From JBCBGF01 sp038526915 (GTDB lineage: Bacteria; Pseudomonadota; Alphaproteobacteria; Rhodobacterales; Rhodobacteraceae): 64,000 nucleotides of DNA. Below are positions 16,983-28,040 of this stretch, piece after piece. Each line of letters opens with the position of its first letter. The first letter of the stretch is position 1. The notes beneath the pieces were generated by a model, which made no database searches, had not been told where the DNA came from, and saw nothing but the letters and a program-made list of their open reading frames with translations. A program made the position numbers and the translations under genes. Location of the stretch: contig JBCBGF010000006.1 in NCBI GenBank assembly GCA_038526915.1, positions 124,001 through 188,000 on the forward strand, given 5' to 3'.

Positions 16983-17148
16983 GACTGTTTTCCCACAAGG
17001 TTTCCCCGCCGCGCCACACGCGACGTGGGCGGGTCCTACAGCCTGCAAAGTTTCAGGCGCGTTAAGGAGGTGGGAAAAACCACGGCGGTGGGCTGGCACA
17101 GCGAACCAACCGCATCAGCGTGGGCAGGGCGCAGGCCGAGCCGGGAAC

Positions 17149-19344
17149 CTAGCGCTTGCGGCGTTTCACGTTGCCGCCGCGTTGCCCCGCGCGCCCAGCC
17201 GTGCTGCGGCCGCTGGCTTTCACCGCCGCGTCCGAGGCTGCCTCGATAGCCGATTGCCGCGCGAGAGGATCGTCTGACACCGCCAGATCCACCGCTTCCA
17301 GACGCTTGACCTCGTCTCGCAATCTTGCGGCCTCTTCAAACTCGAGGTTTTCGGCGGCCTTGCGCATATCCTGACGCAAGCCGTCCAGCACGGCTTCCAG
17401 GTTACCCCCGTGCAGCGGCTTATCGACCGTTGCGGTCACGCGGTTCATGTCGACATCGCCCTTGTAGAGGCCGGCCAGGACATCTTCGACGTTCTTCTTG
17501 ACCGTCTCGGGCGTAATCCCATGCGCCTCATTATAAGCGATCTGCTTTTCGCGCCGGCGGTTGGTCTCGGCCAATGCCCGTTCCATCGACCCGGTGATCC
17601 GGTCTGCATACATGATGACGCGGCCATCGGCATTCCGCGCCGCCCGTCCAATCGTCTGGATCAGCGATGTCTCCGACCGCAGGAACCCTTCCTTGTCGGC
17701 ATCGAGGATCGCCACCAGCCCGCATTCGGGGATATCGAGGCCTTCGCGAAGCAGGTTGATACCCACCAGCACATCGAACGCCCCCAGCCGCAAATCGCGC
17801 AGGATTTCGATCCGTTCGATCGTATCGATGTCCGAGTGCATGTAGCGGACCTTGATCCCTTGCTCGTGCAGGTATTCGGTCAGGTCCTCGGCCATCCGCT
17901 TGGTCAGGGTCGTTACCAGCGTGCGGAAGCCGTTTGCTGTCACTTTGCGGATCTCATCGAGAAGGTCGTCCACCTGCATCTCGACGGGCCGGATCTCCAC
18001 CTCCGGATCTAGAAGGCCCGTGGGCCGGATGACCTGTTCGGTGAAGACACCGCCCGTCTGTTCGATCTCCCAAGCCGCCGGGGTCGCCGAGACAAAGACC
18101 GATTGCGGGCGCATGGCGTCCCATTCCTCGAATTTGAGAGGGCGGTTGTCCATGCAGGAGGGCAGGCGGAAGCCATGCTCGGCAAGCGTGAATTTGCGGC
18201 GATAGTCGCCCCGGTACATCCCGCCGATCTGCGGAACGCTCACGTGAGACTCGTCTGCGAAAACGATGGCGTGATCGGGGATGAACTCGAAAAGCGTCGG
18301 GGGCGGCTCGCCCGGCGCGCGACCGGTGAGATAGCGCGAATAGTTCTCGATCCCGTTGCAGGAGCCCGTGGCCTCCAGCATCTCAAGATCGAAATTCGTC
18401 CGCTGTTCCAGCCGTTGAGCTTCTAGGAGCTTGCCTTCGCCCACAAGCTGATCGAGCCGCTTCTGCAACTCGGATTTGATCCCCTTCATCGCCTGGTTCA
18501 GCGTTGGGCGCGGCGTCACATAGTGGCTGTTTGCATAGATCCGGACGCGCTCGAACGTGTCGGTCTTCTCCCCCGTCAGTGGATCAAACTCGGTGATACC
18601 CTCCAACTCTTCGCCAAAAAAGCTCAGCTTCCAGGCCCGGTCTTCCAGGTGCGCAGGCCAGATTTCCAGGCTGTCCCCTCGCACCCGGAAGCTACCCCGC
18701 TGGAACGCCTGATCGTTGCGCCGGTACTGCTGCGCCACCAGATCGGCCATCACCTTGCGCTGGTCATAGTCGCGGCCTGCGTGCAAATCCTGCGTCATCG
18801 CGCCATAGGTTTCGACCGAGCCGATGCCGTAGATGCAGGACACCGAGGCCACGATGATCACATCGTCCCGCTCCAAGAGCGCCCGGGTGGCCGAGTGGCG
18901 CATCCGGTCGATCTGTTCGTTGATCTGGCTTTCTTTCTCGATGTAGGTGTCCGACCGCGGCACATAGGCCTCGGGCTGATAGTAGTCATAGTAGCTGACG
19001 AAGTATTCGACCGCGTTCTCGGGGAAGAATCCTTTGAACTCACCGTAAAGCTGGGCTGCCAGCGTCTTGTTCGGGGCCAGGATGATCGCCGGACGCTGCG
19101 TTTCCTCGATAACTTTCGCCATTGTGTAGGTCTTGCCCGTCCCGGTCGCCCCCAACAGAACCTGATCCCGCTCACCACTGCGCACTCCATCTGACAGCTC
19201 TGCAATGGCCGTCGGTTGGTCACCTGCGGGCTGAAACTCGGTGTGCATGACGAAGGCGCGGCCCCCTTCCAGCTTGTCGCGGGTGGCGACATCGGGCGCT
19301 GCGGCATGCAGGACGGGCATCTGATCGGCGGCGTTGTTGTGCAT
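17149..19344 (-). CDS. uvrB: Excinuclease ABC subunit B
   Basis: A 731-residue nucleotide excision repair helicase that loads damaged DNA from UvrA to UvrC. Visible: the Walker A LLGATGTGKTYTMAKV, the beta-hairpin YYDYYQPEAYVPRSDTYIEKE, helicase motifs DESHVSVPQ and GLVAILDADKEGFLRSE, QTIGRAARN, and a C-terminal UVR domain (LRQDMRKAAENLEFEEAARLRDEVKRLE). The basic Arg/Lys-rich tail is common in alphaproteobacteria. The start at 19344 (MHNNAADQMPV) is preferred; the frame stays open 34 codons further to 19446. Confidence 0.97.
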   Translation of the reverse strand: MHNNAADQMPVLHAAAPDVATRDKLEGGRAFVMHTEFQPAGDQPTAIAELSDGVRSGERDQVLLGATGTGKTYTMAKVIEETQRPAIILAPNKTLAAQLYGEFKGFFPENAVEYFVSYYDYYQPEAYVPRSDTYIEKESQINEQIDRMRHSATRALLERDDVIIVASVSCIYGIGSVETYGAMTQDLHAGRDYDQRKVMADLVAQQYRRNDQAFQRGSFRVRGDSLEIWPAHLEDRAWKLSFFGEELEGITEFDPLTGEKTDTFERVRIYANSHYVTPRPTLNQAMKGIKSELQKRLDQLVGEGKLLEAQRLEQRTNFDLEMLEATGSCNGIENYSRYLTGRAPGEPPPTLFEFIPDHAIVFADESHVSVPQIGGMYRGDYRRKFTLAEHGFRLPSCMDNRPLKFEEWDAMRPQSVFVSATPAAWEIEQTGGVFTEQVIRPTGLLDPEVEIRPVEMQVDDLLDEIRKVTANGFRTLVTTLTKRMAEDLTEYLHEQGIKVRYMHSDIDTIERIEILRDLRLGAFDVLVGINLLREGLDIPECGLVAILDADKEGFLRSETSLIQTIGRAARNADGRVIMYADRITGSMERALAETNRRREKQIAYNEAHGITPETVKKNVEDVLAGLYKGDVDMNRVTATVDKPLHGGNLEAVLDGLRQDMRKAAENLEFEEAARLRDEVKRLEAVDLAVSDDPLARQSAIEAASDAAVKASGRSTAGRAGQRGGNVKRRKR

Positions 19345-19675
19345 GGATAGGGTGTTCCGAAGTGACAGGGTAAACTTGTCATTTTTCCCGCGTCCTTCAA
19401 CCGTGTTGGTGACAGCTTCTGTCAGGAGCGGGGAGGGGTAGCGCAAAATACAACCTATGCGCGAAAAATATGTTGGATTATCTTTAAAAGTGTGCCATTA
19501 AGCCTCACGACCACCAAGGCCGTCTGCCAGCCCTGGCCAACATCCCACCCCCTCGCTCCCGACCGAGGCTGGCAGACAGTTACCCCCCAACGATGATCCT
19601 CCGGCGCTGCAATTTGCCCCTTTGCGGGCCGTGCCGCATGTGCGAAAACGCCCGCGGAGTACACGGAGTTCTGCC

Positions 19676-19987
19676 ATGCGCGCCCGCATTTACCAGCCCG
19701 CCCGGACGGCAATGTCCTCGGGCACGGCGAAGACCAAGCATTGGGTGTTGGAGTTCGCACCGGCAAACCCGCGCGAGGTTGATCCGCTGATGGGGTGGAC
19801 CAGCTCGTCTGATACACAATCCCAGGTGCGGCTGCGGTTCGACACGAAAGATGCCGCGCTGGAATATGCCAAAGAAAAGGGCATCGATGCCCTGGTCTTT
19901 GAACCCAAGAAGCGCAAAGCCAATATCCGGCCCCGCGGCTACGGCGAAAACTTCGCAACAGACCGGCGCGGGGCGTGGACGCATTGA
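19676..19987 (+). CDS. NDUFS4-like ETC complex I subunit
   Basis: A 103-residue protein of the ETC complex I conserved-region family. Core features are MRARIYQPARTAMSSG, the TKHWVLEF strand, DPLMGWTSSSDTQSQVRLRFDTKDAALEYAKEKG, and the C-terminal IRPRGYGENFATDRRGAWTH. It is the alphaproteobacterial homologue of the mitochondrial 18-kDa NDUFS4 accessory subunit of NADH:quinone oxidoreductase and is encoded away from the nuo operon. The start at 19676 has ACGGAG just upstream. The following gene overlaps its end by 13 bp. Confidence 0.93.
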   Translation: MRARIYQPARTAMSSGTAKTKHWVLEFAPANPREVDPLMGWTSSSDTQSQVRLRFDTKDAALEYAKEKGIDALVFEPKKRKANIRPRGYGENFATDRRGAWTH

Positions 19988-21054
19988 CCGAAGGCACCAC
20001 CGCCTTTGACCTAGGCGACCGGCCGGCATTCATTCTGGGCAATGGTCCGTCCCTGAAGGGGTTCGATCTTCACAGCCTCTCGCCTTACACCACGATTGGC
20101 ATGAACGCAGCCTACCGCTTTTGGGATCGGATCGGGTGGCGGCCGACGCACTATGCCTGTTGCGATGTCGTTGTCGGCCTGTCGCATATCGATGCGATCC
20201 GCAGGCTGATCCGTGAAGGGCGGGGCGAAGCCCCAAACGGTGTGCGCCCGATCCAGAGATTTCTCTTGCGCCATAACCTGATCGAGGCGTTGGGTGAGGA
20301 TGCCGACGATAGCCGAGTTCTCGATTTCGATGCGATGCGGGTCAGAACGCCGTTGTTTCAGATCGACCCAATCACGACGGGAAGCCATGCGTTGCTGTGG
20401 TCGGGCGTCATGGGATGCGATCGTGCGGTGCTGATGGGCATCGATGGCAACTACAAGGAAATCGTCGAGGGTGCAAAACGGCGCGAGGGGATCGTGCTTG
20501 AGATCACCGAACAGAAAAGCAACCCGAACTACTTCTTCGAAGATTACCAGCAGCCCGGCGACAAGTATAACGTCCCCAACCCCATTCCCGACCTGCATGT
20601 GAGCGCCTGGCACAAAGCGGCGGTGGCCTTGGCGGAGGGCGGCCTGCAAGTGGCCAACGGCAACCCGATGTCGGAAGTGCGCGTCTTTCCCTTCATCGAT
20701 GCCGCAGAGTTGGTGGCGCAGAAGACTGTTGCTGCCAAGCCCGCAGATCAGCGGCCCAATCCCGGGCCAAAGGACGATCCGCAAGCCTTAGAGGCCCGCC
20801 GCAAGCGCGACAAGAATGTCATCATCGCCGTGCCGTTGATCCTCGCGGCGCTCGTCGGGCTGGCGCAGATCACCATTGGGCTCGGGGCTGCGGTGTTTTT
20901 GCTGGCGATTATGGTGGCGATCACCATGGGCCTGGTTGCCTATCTGATCCACATCGCTCTGCCGCGTCGGCGCCAGGAAGATGCTGCGCCCAACCTGCAG
21001 TTCGCCGAAGTGGAACGCCAGTTGCGGGCGGCACTCCGCGACCGTCAGTCCTAG
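19975..21054 (+). CDS. MptE/DUF115-like glycan-related protein with C-terminal membrane segments
   Basis: A 359-residue protein starting at GTG. The N-terminal PAFILGNGPSLKGFDL and TTIGMNAAYRFWDRIGWRPTHYACCD, with ILWSGVMGCDRAVLMGIDGNYKE further on, match the 6-hydroxymethylpterin pyrophosphokinase MptE-like/DUF115 superfamily often found in surface-glycan and flagellin-glycosylation loci. Two hydrophobic segments (~283-305 and ~308-332) anchor the C terminus, which is unusual for that fold. It is convergent with the glycan genes at 21056-24588, with 1 bp between stops. The biochemical role is not established. TTG at 19984 is an alternative start. Confidence 0.6.
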   Translation: MDALTEGTTAFDLGDRPAFILGNGPSLKGFDLHSLSPYTTIGMNAAYRFWDRIGWRPTHYACCDVVVGLSHIDAIRRLIREGRGEAPNGVRPIQRFLLRHNLIEALGEDADDSRVLDFDAMRVRTPLFQIDPITTGSHALLWSGVMGCDRAVLMGIDGNYKEIVEGAKRREGIVLEITEQKSNPNYFFEDYQQPGDKYNVPNPIPDLHVSAWHKAAVALAEGGLQVANGNPMSEVRVFPFIDAAELVAQKTVAAKPADQRPNPGPKDDPQALEARRKRDKNVIIAVPLILAALVGLAQITIGLGAAVFLLAIMVAITMGLVAYLIHIALPRRRQEDAAPNLQFAEVERQLRAALRDRQS

Positions 21055-21055
21055 G

Positions 21056-21997
21056 TCACCGACCGCGGGCCTCGTCCAATCCTGCAAATAACAACTCTGC
21101 CGCGCGCAACGACACCCGGCGCACTGCGTCTGCCGTGTTGGATCCATTATGCGAGCCAAAGACGCAGTGCGGATGATCGCGTAGCGGGCTGTTTGCCGGC
21201 AGCGGCTCAACCTCGAACACATCGAGGGCCGCCGAATGCACCTGTCCGCTGGCCAACGCATCGATCAGCGCGCCTTCGTCAATCACCGGCCCGCGCGAGA
21301 CATTCACGACGCGCAATCCGGTAGGGGCCTGCGCCAGGGTCGATGCATTCAACATGTGCCGAGTGTCATCGGTTAGCGGGCAGGTGAAGACGACGAAATC
21401 AGCGTTTGCCAACGCGTCCGGCCAGGGGGCCTCTTCGACCGGAAGCTCGATTGTGTTCGCAAAGTAGGGATCGACCACCTTGACCGTCAGGCCCGCCGCG
21501 ATCATCCGGACGGCCGTTTCGCGCCCGATATCCCCAAAGCCCACCAGAACAGCCGTGCGCCCCCGTAGGGAGATGCCGCGTGGTTTCGGCCAGCCGCCAT
21601 CCCGCACGCCCCGGTCAATGACAAAAGTCTCACGCGCGAGCCCGGTCACATAGTGCATGGCGACATCGGCCACCTCATCGCCAAACACCCCTGGCGTGTT
21701 CGATATGGGCAGTTTGAGCGCTTTGGCGGCAGCGAAGTCGACGTTATCCACGCCAACGCCCCATTTGACGCAAGCCTTCAACGCACCTGCGCACCCGGCT
21801 TGCAAAACCGCCGCCGTGGCAGGATCGTCGCCGATAATCCAGGCGTCGTATTCCGGGACCATGGTCATCAACTCCGCCTCGGGGACGATTTGCACGAAGT
21901 CGGGCACCACGATCTCGGCGCCGCGTTCGGCAAAGACCGGGCGCATCTCATCGACGATCCCGATCATCGGCGGGCAGGTCAGCAGGACCCGCGTCAT
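21056..21997 (-). CDS. D-2-hydroxyacid dehydrogenase (phosphoglycerate dehydrogenase-like)
   Basis: A 313-residue NAD-dependent dehydrogenase. The Rossmann motif is VLVGFGDIGRETAVRM. The catalytic Arg lies in VVNVSRGPVIDEGALIDAL, with Glu and His in FEVEPLPANSPLRDHPHCVFGSHNGSNT. Its start overlaps the stop of the CMP-sugar synthetase gene by 4 bp, so it is translationally coupled to a sugar-activation enzyme. That suggests it makes or modifies the acid sugar precursor rather than serving serine synthesis. The start at 21997 (MTRVLLTCPP) matches the family. Confidence 0.85.
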   Translation of the reverse strand: MTRVLLTCPPMIGIVDEMRPVFAERGAEIVVPDFVQIVPEAELMTMVPEYDAWIIGDDPATAAVLQAGCAGALKACVKWGVGVDNVDFAAAKALKLPISNTPGVFGDEVADVAMHYVTGLARETFVIDRGVRDGGWPKPRGISLRGRTAVLVGFGDIGRETAVRMIAAGLTVKVVDPYFANTIELPVEEAPWPDALANADFVVFTCPLTDDTRHMLNASTLAQAPTGLRVVNVSRGPVIDEGALIDALASGQVHSAALDVFEVEPLPANSPLRDHPHCVFGSHNGSNTADAVRRVSLRAAELLFAGLDEARGR

Positions 21998-22683
21998 GGC
22001 CGCTGCCCCAGGGCGACGGATTCCGCCAGCGCCCAATCATCCGGCCCGTCGATATCGAGCGACTCCAGCTTCGGCGTCTCGAACAAAAGTGGCTTTTCGC
22101 CAATCCGGGCCTGTGTCGCGGCAAAGCTGTCGCGCGTGAAGATGTAAAGGTTCGAGTTTTCTTCGAACCACGGCTCAAGGTCCTGCGTGCGGATCAGGTT
22201 GTTGGGGTCATGATTCACGGGCGAGGCGTCTTCGCGGTAGAACCGCGACTGAACGCGGTTGGCGGTGAAGAGGCTGTCCGCAGTGCCCTGCTTTGCGGCC
22301 TCGGAATAAGCGGCAAGGGCCCGACGCACCGTATCACCCGACAAAAGCGGGTTTGTGGTGTGGGTCATGACGTAGGCATCCGCCGCAACGTTGGCCAGAT
22401 CGTCCGCTATCACAAGGTTCATCGAAACATGATCGCCGCAGATCTCGGCCGGGCGCTCGCGCAGCCGGACCTTGCCGCGAGTGTTGAGCGCGCCCAACCC
22501 CGCCGCATCAAGCTCGGCATGGGCGTCGGTGTTGATGATGATCTCGTCGATCTCATCCATGGCAATCAAGGTCGACAGCATCCACTGATACAGAGGCTTG
22601 CCCGCAAAGATCGCGAAGTTTTTCGACTTAACGCGGGCGCTATGTGCCTTCATCGGTAACAGAGCGACAATTCGATCGGCCAT
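21994..22683 (-). CDS. Acylneuraminate cytidylyltransferase family (CMP-sugar synthetase)
   Basis: A 229-residue NeuA/KdsB-like protein. It begins ALLPMKAHSARVKSKNFAIFAGKPLYQWML, in which the LPMKAHSxRVKxKN form of the nucleotide loop marks the NeuA-like group, and it continues with IIINTDA, MTHTTNPLLSGDTV and ESLDIDGPDDWALAE, with the DxDxxxD metal site. It activates a 2-keto acidic sugar with CTP. GAAAGGA before 22683 sets the start. It is co-directional with a GT2 and an FkbM gene, so the activated sugar probably enters a surface glycan. The exact sugar is unknown. Confidence 0.86.
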   Translation of the reverse strand: MADRIVALLPMKAHSARVKSKNFAIFAGKPLYQWMLSTLIAMDEIDEIIINTDAHAELDAAGLGALNTRGKVRLRERPAEICGDHVSMNLVIADDLANVAADAYVMTHTTNPLLSGDTVRRALAAYSEAAKQGTADSLFTANRVQSRFYREDASPVNHDPNNLIRTQDLEPWFEENSNLYIFTRDSFAATQARIGEKPLLFETPKLESLDIDGPDDWALAESVALGQRP

Positions 22684-22694
22684 TGGCAGTCCTT

Positions 22695-23588
22695 TCAACG
22701 CGGGTAGTAGTAGCGCTCGCGCATCTCGCGCGAAACTTTGCGGTGCTGGCGGGCACCGCGATAGGTGCCGAAGTATTGGCACGTTCTGAAGCGGACGATT
22801 TCACGTAACAGCGATAGGGAGCCCCGCTGGGCCATCGTGCCGTCTCGGCGGGCTTCTTGAAAGTCGAGCCAGATCCCAGCGGATGTATAGCGGATCAACT
22901 CACTCAGACCGAACCGGACCTCTGGCATGATTTTCTGCATGGCCAACGCCTCGCGTTCATAGCGCGTGGTCACGCGCGGCCAGGTTTCTTCGTGGATGTG
23001 TTCCACAGGCGCCTCCGCGACATAGCCAATGGCATGACCCTTTTCGACCAGCGCCTTGGCCATCACCAGGTCTTCGAGGCCTGTGACCTCTTCATCGAAG
23101 GGGTGCGCGCGCCAAGTCTCTGCGTCCAGCGCGGAGTTGGCGTTGTTGCAGAAGAACCCGTCCTGCGGCACCGAAGACTGCGCGGGGAAGTATTTCTGGA
23201 ACAACATCTCTTCGGAAAACTTGGTGATCCCGTCGCGACCGATCTGGCGCCCATAGGTATAGACAACCCCATCGCTGCCAATCGGATCGATCAGGCGCTG
23301 GAGCCAATCCTCAACCGTCGGAATGCAGTGACCAGACAGGAACACAAGAACATCCCCCTTAGCCGCCGCGCAGCCGCGATTGAGCGAGCGTCCAAATGTG
23401 AACTCGGATTTCTCGATCCGCTCGATCCGGCAACCGTGGCCTTCCGCGATATCGACCGTTCCGTCATCGGATCCGGAATCGACCAGGATCGTTTCAAACG
23501 ACACACCGGTTTGCCGGGCGACCGCGTCCAGGGCGTCGCCCAGCCAGCGCGCCTCATTGTAGGTTCGGATAATGATGCTGGCATCCAT
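22695..23588 (-). CDS. Family 2 glycosyltransferase
   Basis: A 297-residue GT-A glycosyltransferase. The N terminus MDASIIIRTYNEARWLGDALDAV with ILVDSGSDDGTVDIAE is the GT2 nucleotide-binding half. The GRSLNRGCAAAKGDVLVFLSGHCIP segment and the late EVTGLEDLVMAKALVEKG (ED general-base motif) resemble rhamnosyl- and galactosyltransferase-like O-antigen enzymes. There is no membrane segment. It sits 11 bp upstream of the CMP-sugar synthetase gene in one operon-like run, so it may use that donor or a partner sugar. Confidence 0.88.
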   Translation of the reverse strand: MDASIIIRTYNEARWLGDALDAVARQTGVSFETILVDSGSDDGTVDIAEGHGCRIERIEKSEFTFGRSLNRGCAAAKGDVLVFLSGHCIPTVEDWLQRLIDPIGSDGVVYTYGRQIGRDGITKFSEEMLFQKYFPAQSSVPQDGFFCNNANSALDAETWRAHPFDEEVTGLEDLVMAKALVEKGHAIGYVAEAPVEHIHEETWPRVTTRYEREALAMQKIMPEVRFGLSELIRYTSAGIWLDFQEARRDGTMAQRGSLSLLREIVRFRTCQYFGTYRGARQHRKVSREMRERYYYPR

Positions 23589-23724
23589 CCAACAGGATCC
23601 AAGCCACTGCTCGTTGTTTTTCGTGGGCCTACCTTATGCCCAGGGCGGCGTGAAGGGCACCTGGTCTGCGCGTCTCAGACGTCGCAGCGCTGTTGCAAGG
23701 CCGCAGCAACCCGAAAACCGGTGC

Positions 23725-24588
23725 TTAGCGCGATGGACCGAGCCGTTTCCTGACGCTGTTGCGCAGGCGGGCTAGGACCCCGGGCTTGGGTTGCGCAGGT
23801 TGGAACGCCCGTTCCACCGCGCGGGCGAAGACGTCATCTGCCACGGGTTCGGCAAAGGCCACGAAGTTGCCCCAGGCGTCGCCGGGGATGTCGCACGGCC
23901 ATTTCTGGATCCATTTCCAGCTGTGCCGGATGCCATAGCGATCGATGGGATGCCATTCGCTGACCCACAGGGAATATCCCAGATCGGCGAAGACCGACGC
24001 AAGATCGCCACTTGAATACCCGTTGCCTTGGGTCTTGCCATCTTCGAACTCGGCCACCACGGCGCGGGGGCGCACGGCTGCGAAATCAAGGCCCTTGAGC
24101 ACCGACATCTCATGCCCCTCGACATCGATTTTCAGGAAGTCGATCCGGTCGATGCCGTGTTCCGCGCGCACGTGGTCCAACGTCGTGGTCGAGATCTGCG
24201 CGATTTCCTCATGACTGTCGCGAAAGGCGCTGAGGCCGCTGATCCCTGTGCTTTCGTTAGAGGCATAGAACGGCACGCCGTCTGCCACCGTATCGCTGAC
24301 TGCTTTGTCCGATACGGTTACCTTGGCGTATTTCTCAGGGTCGGCACTGATCGCCGCATCCAGTTTGGCGCGGTTTGCCGGATCAGGCTCAAAGGCGAAA
24401 ACGGTCCAGTCGGCACGCGCGAAGGGCTCTAGCGAACTGCCGGTATGGGCGCCGACGTCGATCATGATCCCGGGTGTGCGGTCTGCGCCAAGCGCATGGA
24501 AGACCAGCGCGCATTCGTCGAAATTTGCGGACTGTTCGCGCGTGAATGGGTCTTTGCCCGGGCGCGGTGCCGTTTGTGCCTGTACCAT
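23725..24588 (-). CDS. FkbM-family SAM-dependent methyltransferase
   Basis: A 287-residue protein. The SAM pocket is seen as IMIDVGAHTGSSLEPFARADWTVFAFEPDP. The FkbM signature IDFLKIDVEGHEMSVLKG follows, then a C-terminal extension (~200-287) with Trp-rich WHPIDRYGIRHSWKWIQKWP. FkbM enzymes O-methylate sugars or polyketides, and in this setting glycan methylation is likely. The start at 24588 (MVQAQTAPRPGK) has AAGGACG upstream. The gene ends the glycan group next to tRNA-Arg. Confidence 0.88.
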   Translation of the reverse strand: MVQAQTAPRPGKDPFTREQSANFDECALVFHALGADRTPGIMIDVGAHTGSSLEPFARADWTVFAFEPDPANRAKLDAAISADPEKYAKVTVSDKAVSDTVADGVPFYASNESTGISGLSAFRDSHEEIAQISTTTLDHVRAEHGIDRIDFLKIDVEGHEMSVLKGLDFAAVRPRAVVAEFEDGKTQGNGYSSGDLASVFADLGYSLWVSEWHPIDRYGIRHSWKWIQKWPCDIPGDAWGNFVAFAEPVADDVFARAVERAFQPAQPKPGVLARLRNSVRKRLGPSR

Positions 24589-24667
24589 TGGTGCGTCCTT
24601 TTGCGATCGCTTGACGTAGCTATGCCAGAACCTGCGCGAACTGCAACGCACCCTGGTACCAAGACGC

Positions 24668-24744
24668 TGGCGATCCCGCGAGGACTTGAACCCCGAACCT
24701 AGTGCTTAGAAGGCACTTGCTCTATCCAGTTGAGCTACGGGACC
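24668..24744 (-). tRNA. tRNA-Arg (anticodon UCU)
   Basis: The minus strand folds as a standard cloverleaf: acceptor GGTCCCG/CGGGATC, D arm GCTC...GAGC, anticodon stem AGTGC/GCACT with loop CTTCTAA (anticodon TCT), T arm CGGGG TTCAAGT CCTCG, discriminator G, and an encoded CCA (24668-24670). It reads AGA codons. Confidence 0.96.
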
Positions 24745-25244
24745 GCACGCGTGTCGGTGTAGCGGTCTGGTCATGATGGGGCAAGCAGAGCCATTGGCCC
24801 GACCGTCACATCCAAACCGAAGGAAAGCGCGCTTGCCGGACACGTTGGCCCGGGGCTGTCGAATCGCGGGTGTGCCCGATGCTACCTTCGCGTAACCGAC
24901 AGCATCTAGCGCAGCTTGCCTGCACTGGGATGAGCGGAATTGTCACATGCCAGGCGCGAACCCCGTCCTGCGACAGTTTGCGGAGATGCCATCTCCCACC
25001 CTGTCGTGCTTTACCCTTAAGTCACGAAAATGCCTTGATTTATCTTCATACATTGACACTTATTTTCAGATTTCCATTTGGCTGTGTAATTAGTTTACAG
25101 AAAAACGCTGAAAAATCAAAACTATAGAAGATAGTTTTCAATTCATGTTATAATGCACGTGAAGAAAGCGTTGATCGACGCGCATGTCGCCACCGTGATG
25201 CCGCTTTTTCGGATGACCCATTTACGGCCAAGGTGAGGACCCCA
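24745..25244. other. Long intergenic region upstream of acsA
   Basis: About 500 bp without a convincing gene. The left half is GC-rich and featureless. The right third (from ~25020) turns AT-rich and carries the acsA promoter elements described separately. An 85-codon frame at 24870-25127 has no codon bias or start site and was not accepted. Confidence 0.6.
25118..25154 (+). promoter_or_regulatory. acsA promoter with operator-like palindrome
   Basis: A perfect 8-bp inverted repeat, AAAACTAT (25118-25125) and ATAGTTTT (25131-25138) around AGAAG, lies directly upstream of an extended -10 element TGTTATAAT (TATAAT 25149-25154). The palindrome covers the place of the -35 box, which itself has no good match. 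This suggests a factor that either replaces or blocks -35 recognition. ATG is at 25245, giving a leader of about 80 nt. Confidence 0.55.
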
Positions 25245-27218
<1,974 letters not shown>

Positions 27219-27224
27219 AACCCC

Positions 27225-27250
27225 GCGCCGACCCCGCGATGGGTCGGCGC
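27225..27250 (+). terminator. Hairpin after acsA
   Basis: A perfect 10-bp GC-rich stem (GCGCCGACCC / GGGTCGGCGC) with a 6-nt loop, 6 bp after the acsA stop and 31 bp before the adk start. It lacks a T-run, so it may reduce read-through or protect the 3' end of the acsA message rather than terminate fully. Confidence 0.55.
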
Positions 27251-27280
27251 AACCTACTGAAAATCCGGGAGGAAACCCCA

Positions 27281-27970
27281 ATGGATGGTGGCGTTACACC
27301 AAACGCGGCTTCGGCCGTGCTGATACTGCTCGGCCCGCCGGGCGCCGGAAAAGGCACCCAGGCGCGCATGCTGGAGGAAAAGTTCGGGCTGGTTCAGCTC
27401 TCAACCGGTGACCTACTGCGCGCCGCCGTGGCCGCGGGCACCGAGGCGGGCCGCCAGGCGAAATCGGTGATGGAAGCGGGCGGTCTTGTAAGTGACGAAA
27501 TCGTCCTCGCCATCCTCAAAGATCGCCTCGCCGAGCCCGATGTGAGCGCCGGTGTCATCCTCGATGGGTTCCCGCGCACCACGGTTCAGGCCGAGGCGCT
27601 GGACCGCCTATTGGACGAGTCGGGTCAGCGCGTAAACGCCGCCGTCTCGCTCGAGGTCGACGACGATGCCATGGTGACGCGGATTTCGGGACGTTTCACC
27701 TGTGGTGACTGCGGAGAGGGGTATCATGATACCTTCAAAGCCCCGCAAGTCGTTGATACTTGTGACAAATGCGGCAGCACCAACATGAAGCGCCGGGCGG
27801 ATGACAATGCAGAAACTGTCGCAGCGCGACTTGATGCATATCATAAACAGACCGCCCCACTCATCGCCTACTACGACCAATGCCGCGCGCTAAAGCGCGT
27901 CAATGCCATGGGCGCGATCGACGATATCGCCCATGAACTCGGCCAGATCGCCAAGGCGATCACGGCCTGA
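27281..27970 (+). CDS. adk: Adenylate kinase with zinc-type LID
   Basis: A 229-residue long-form adenylate kinase (2 ADP = ATP + AMP). The P-loop is LLGPPGAGKGTQA, with GVILDGFPRT in the NMP region. The LID holds four cysteines in two Cys-x2-Cys pairs (CGDC...CDKC), the structural zinc site. The start at 27281 (MDGGVTPN) follows GGGAGGAAA; an upstream frame from 27239 would begin inside the hairpin after acsA. Because acsA produces AMP, an adjacent adk makes sense for recycling it. The main housekeeping adk usually lies in the ribosomal-protein cluster, so this may be a second copy. Confidence 0.95.
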   Translation: MDGGVTPNAASAVLILLGPPGAGKGTQARMLEEKFGLVQLSTGDLLRAAVAAGTEAGRQAKSVMEAGGLVSDEIVLAILKDRLAEPDVSAGVILDGFPRTTVQAEALDRLLDESGQRVNAAVSLEVDDDAMVTRISGRFTCGDCGEGYHDTFKAPQVVDTCDKCGSTNMKRRADDNAETVAARLDAYHKQTAPLIAYYDQCRALKRVNAMGAIDDIAHELGQIAKAITA

Positions 27971-28040
27971 CTGGAAACGCCTATTGCCCCTGTTCCGAGG
28001 GTGGTGGGTCTGGAGGAACCCTTAGAGGAGGATTCATCAC

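Noticed and set aside
24668..24744. tRNA-Arg as an attachment site of an integrated island
   Set aside because: No integrase gene and no repeat of the tRNA 3' end was seen elsewhere in the window; the idea remains unproven.
24870..25127. 85-codon frame upstream of acsA
   Set aside because: It runs through the acsA promoter region and has no coding signal.
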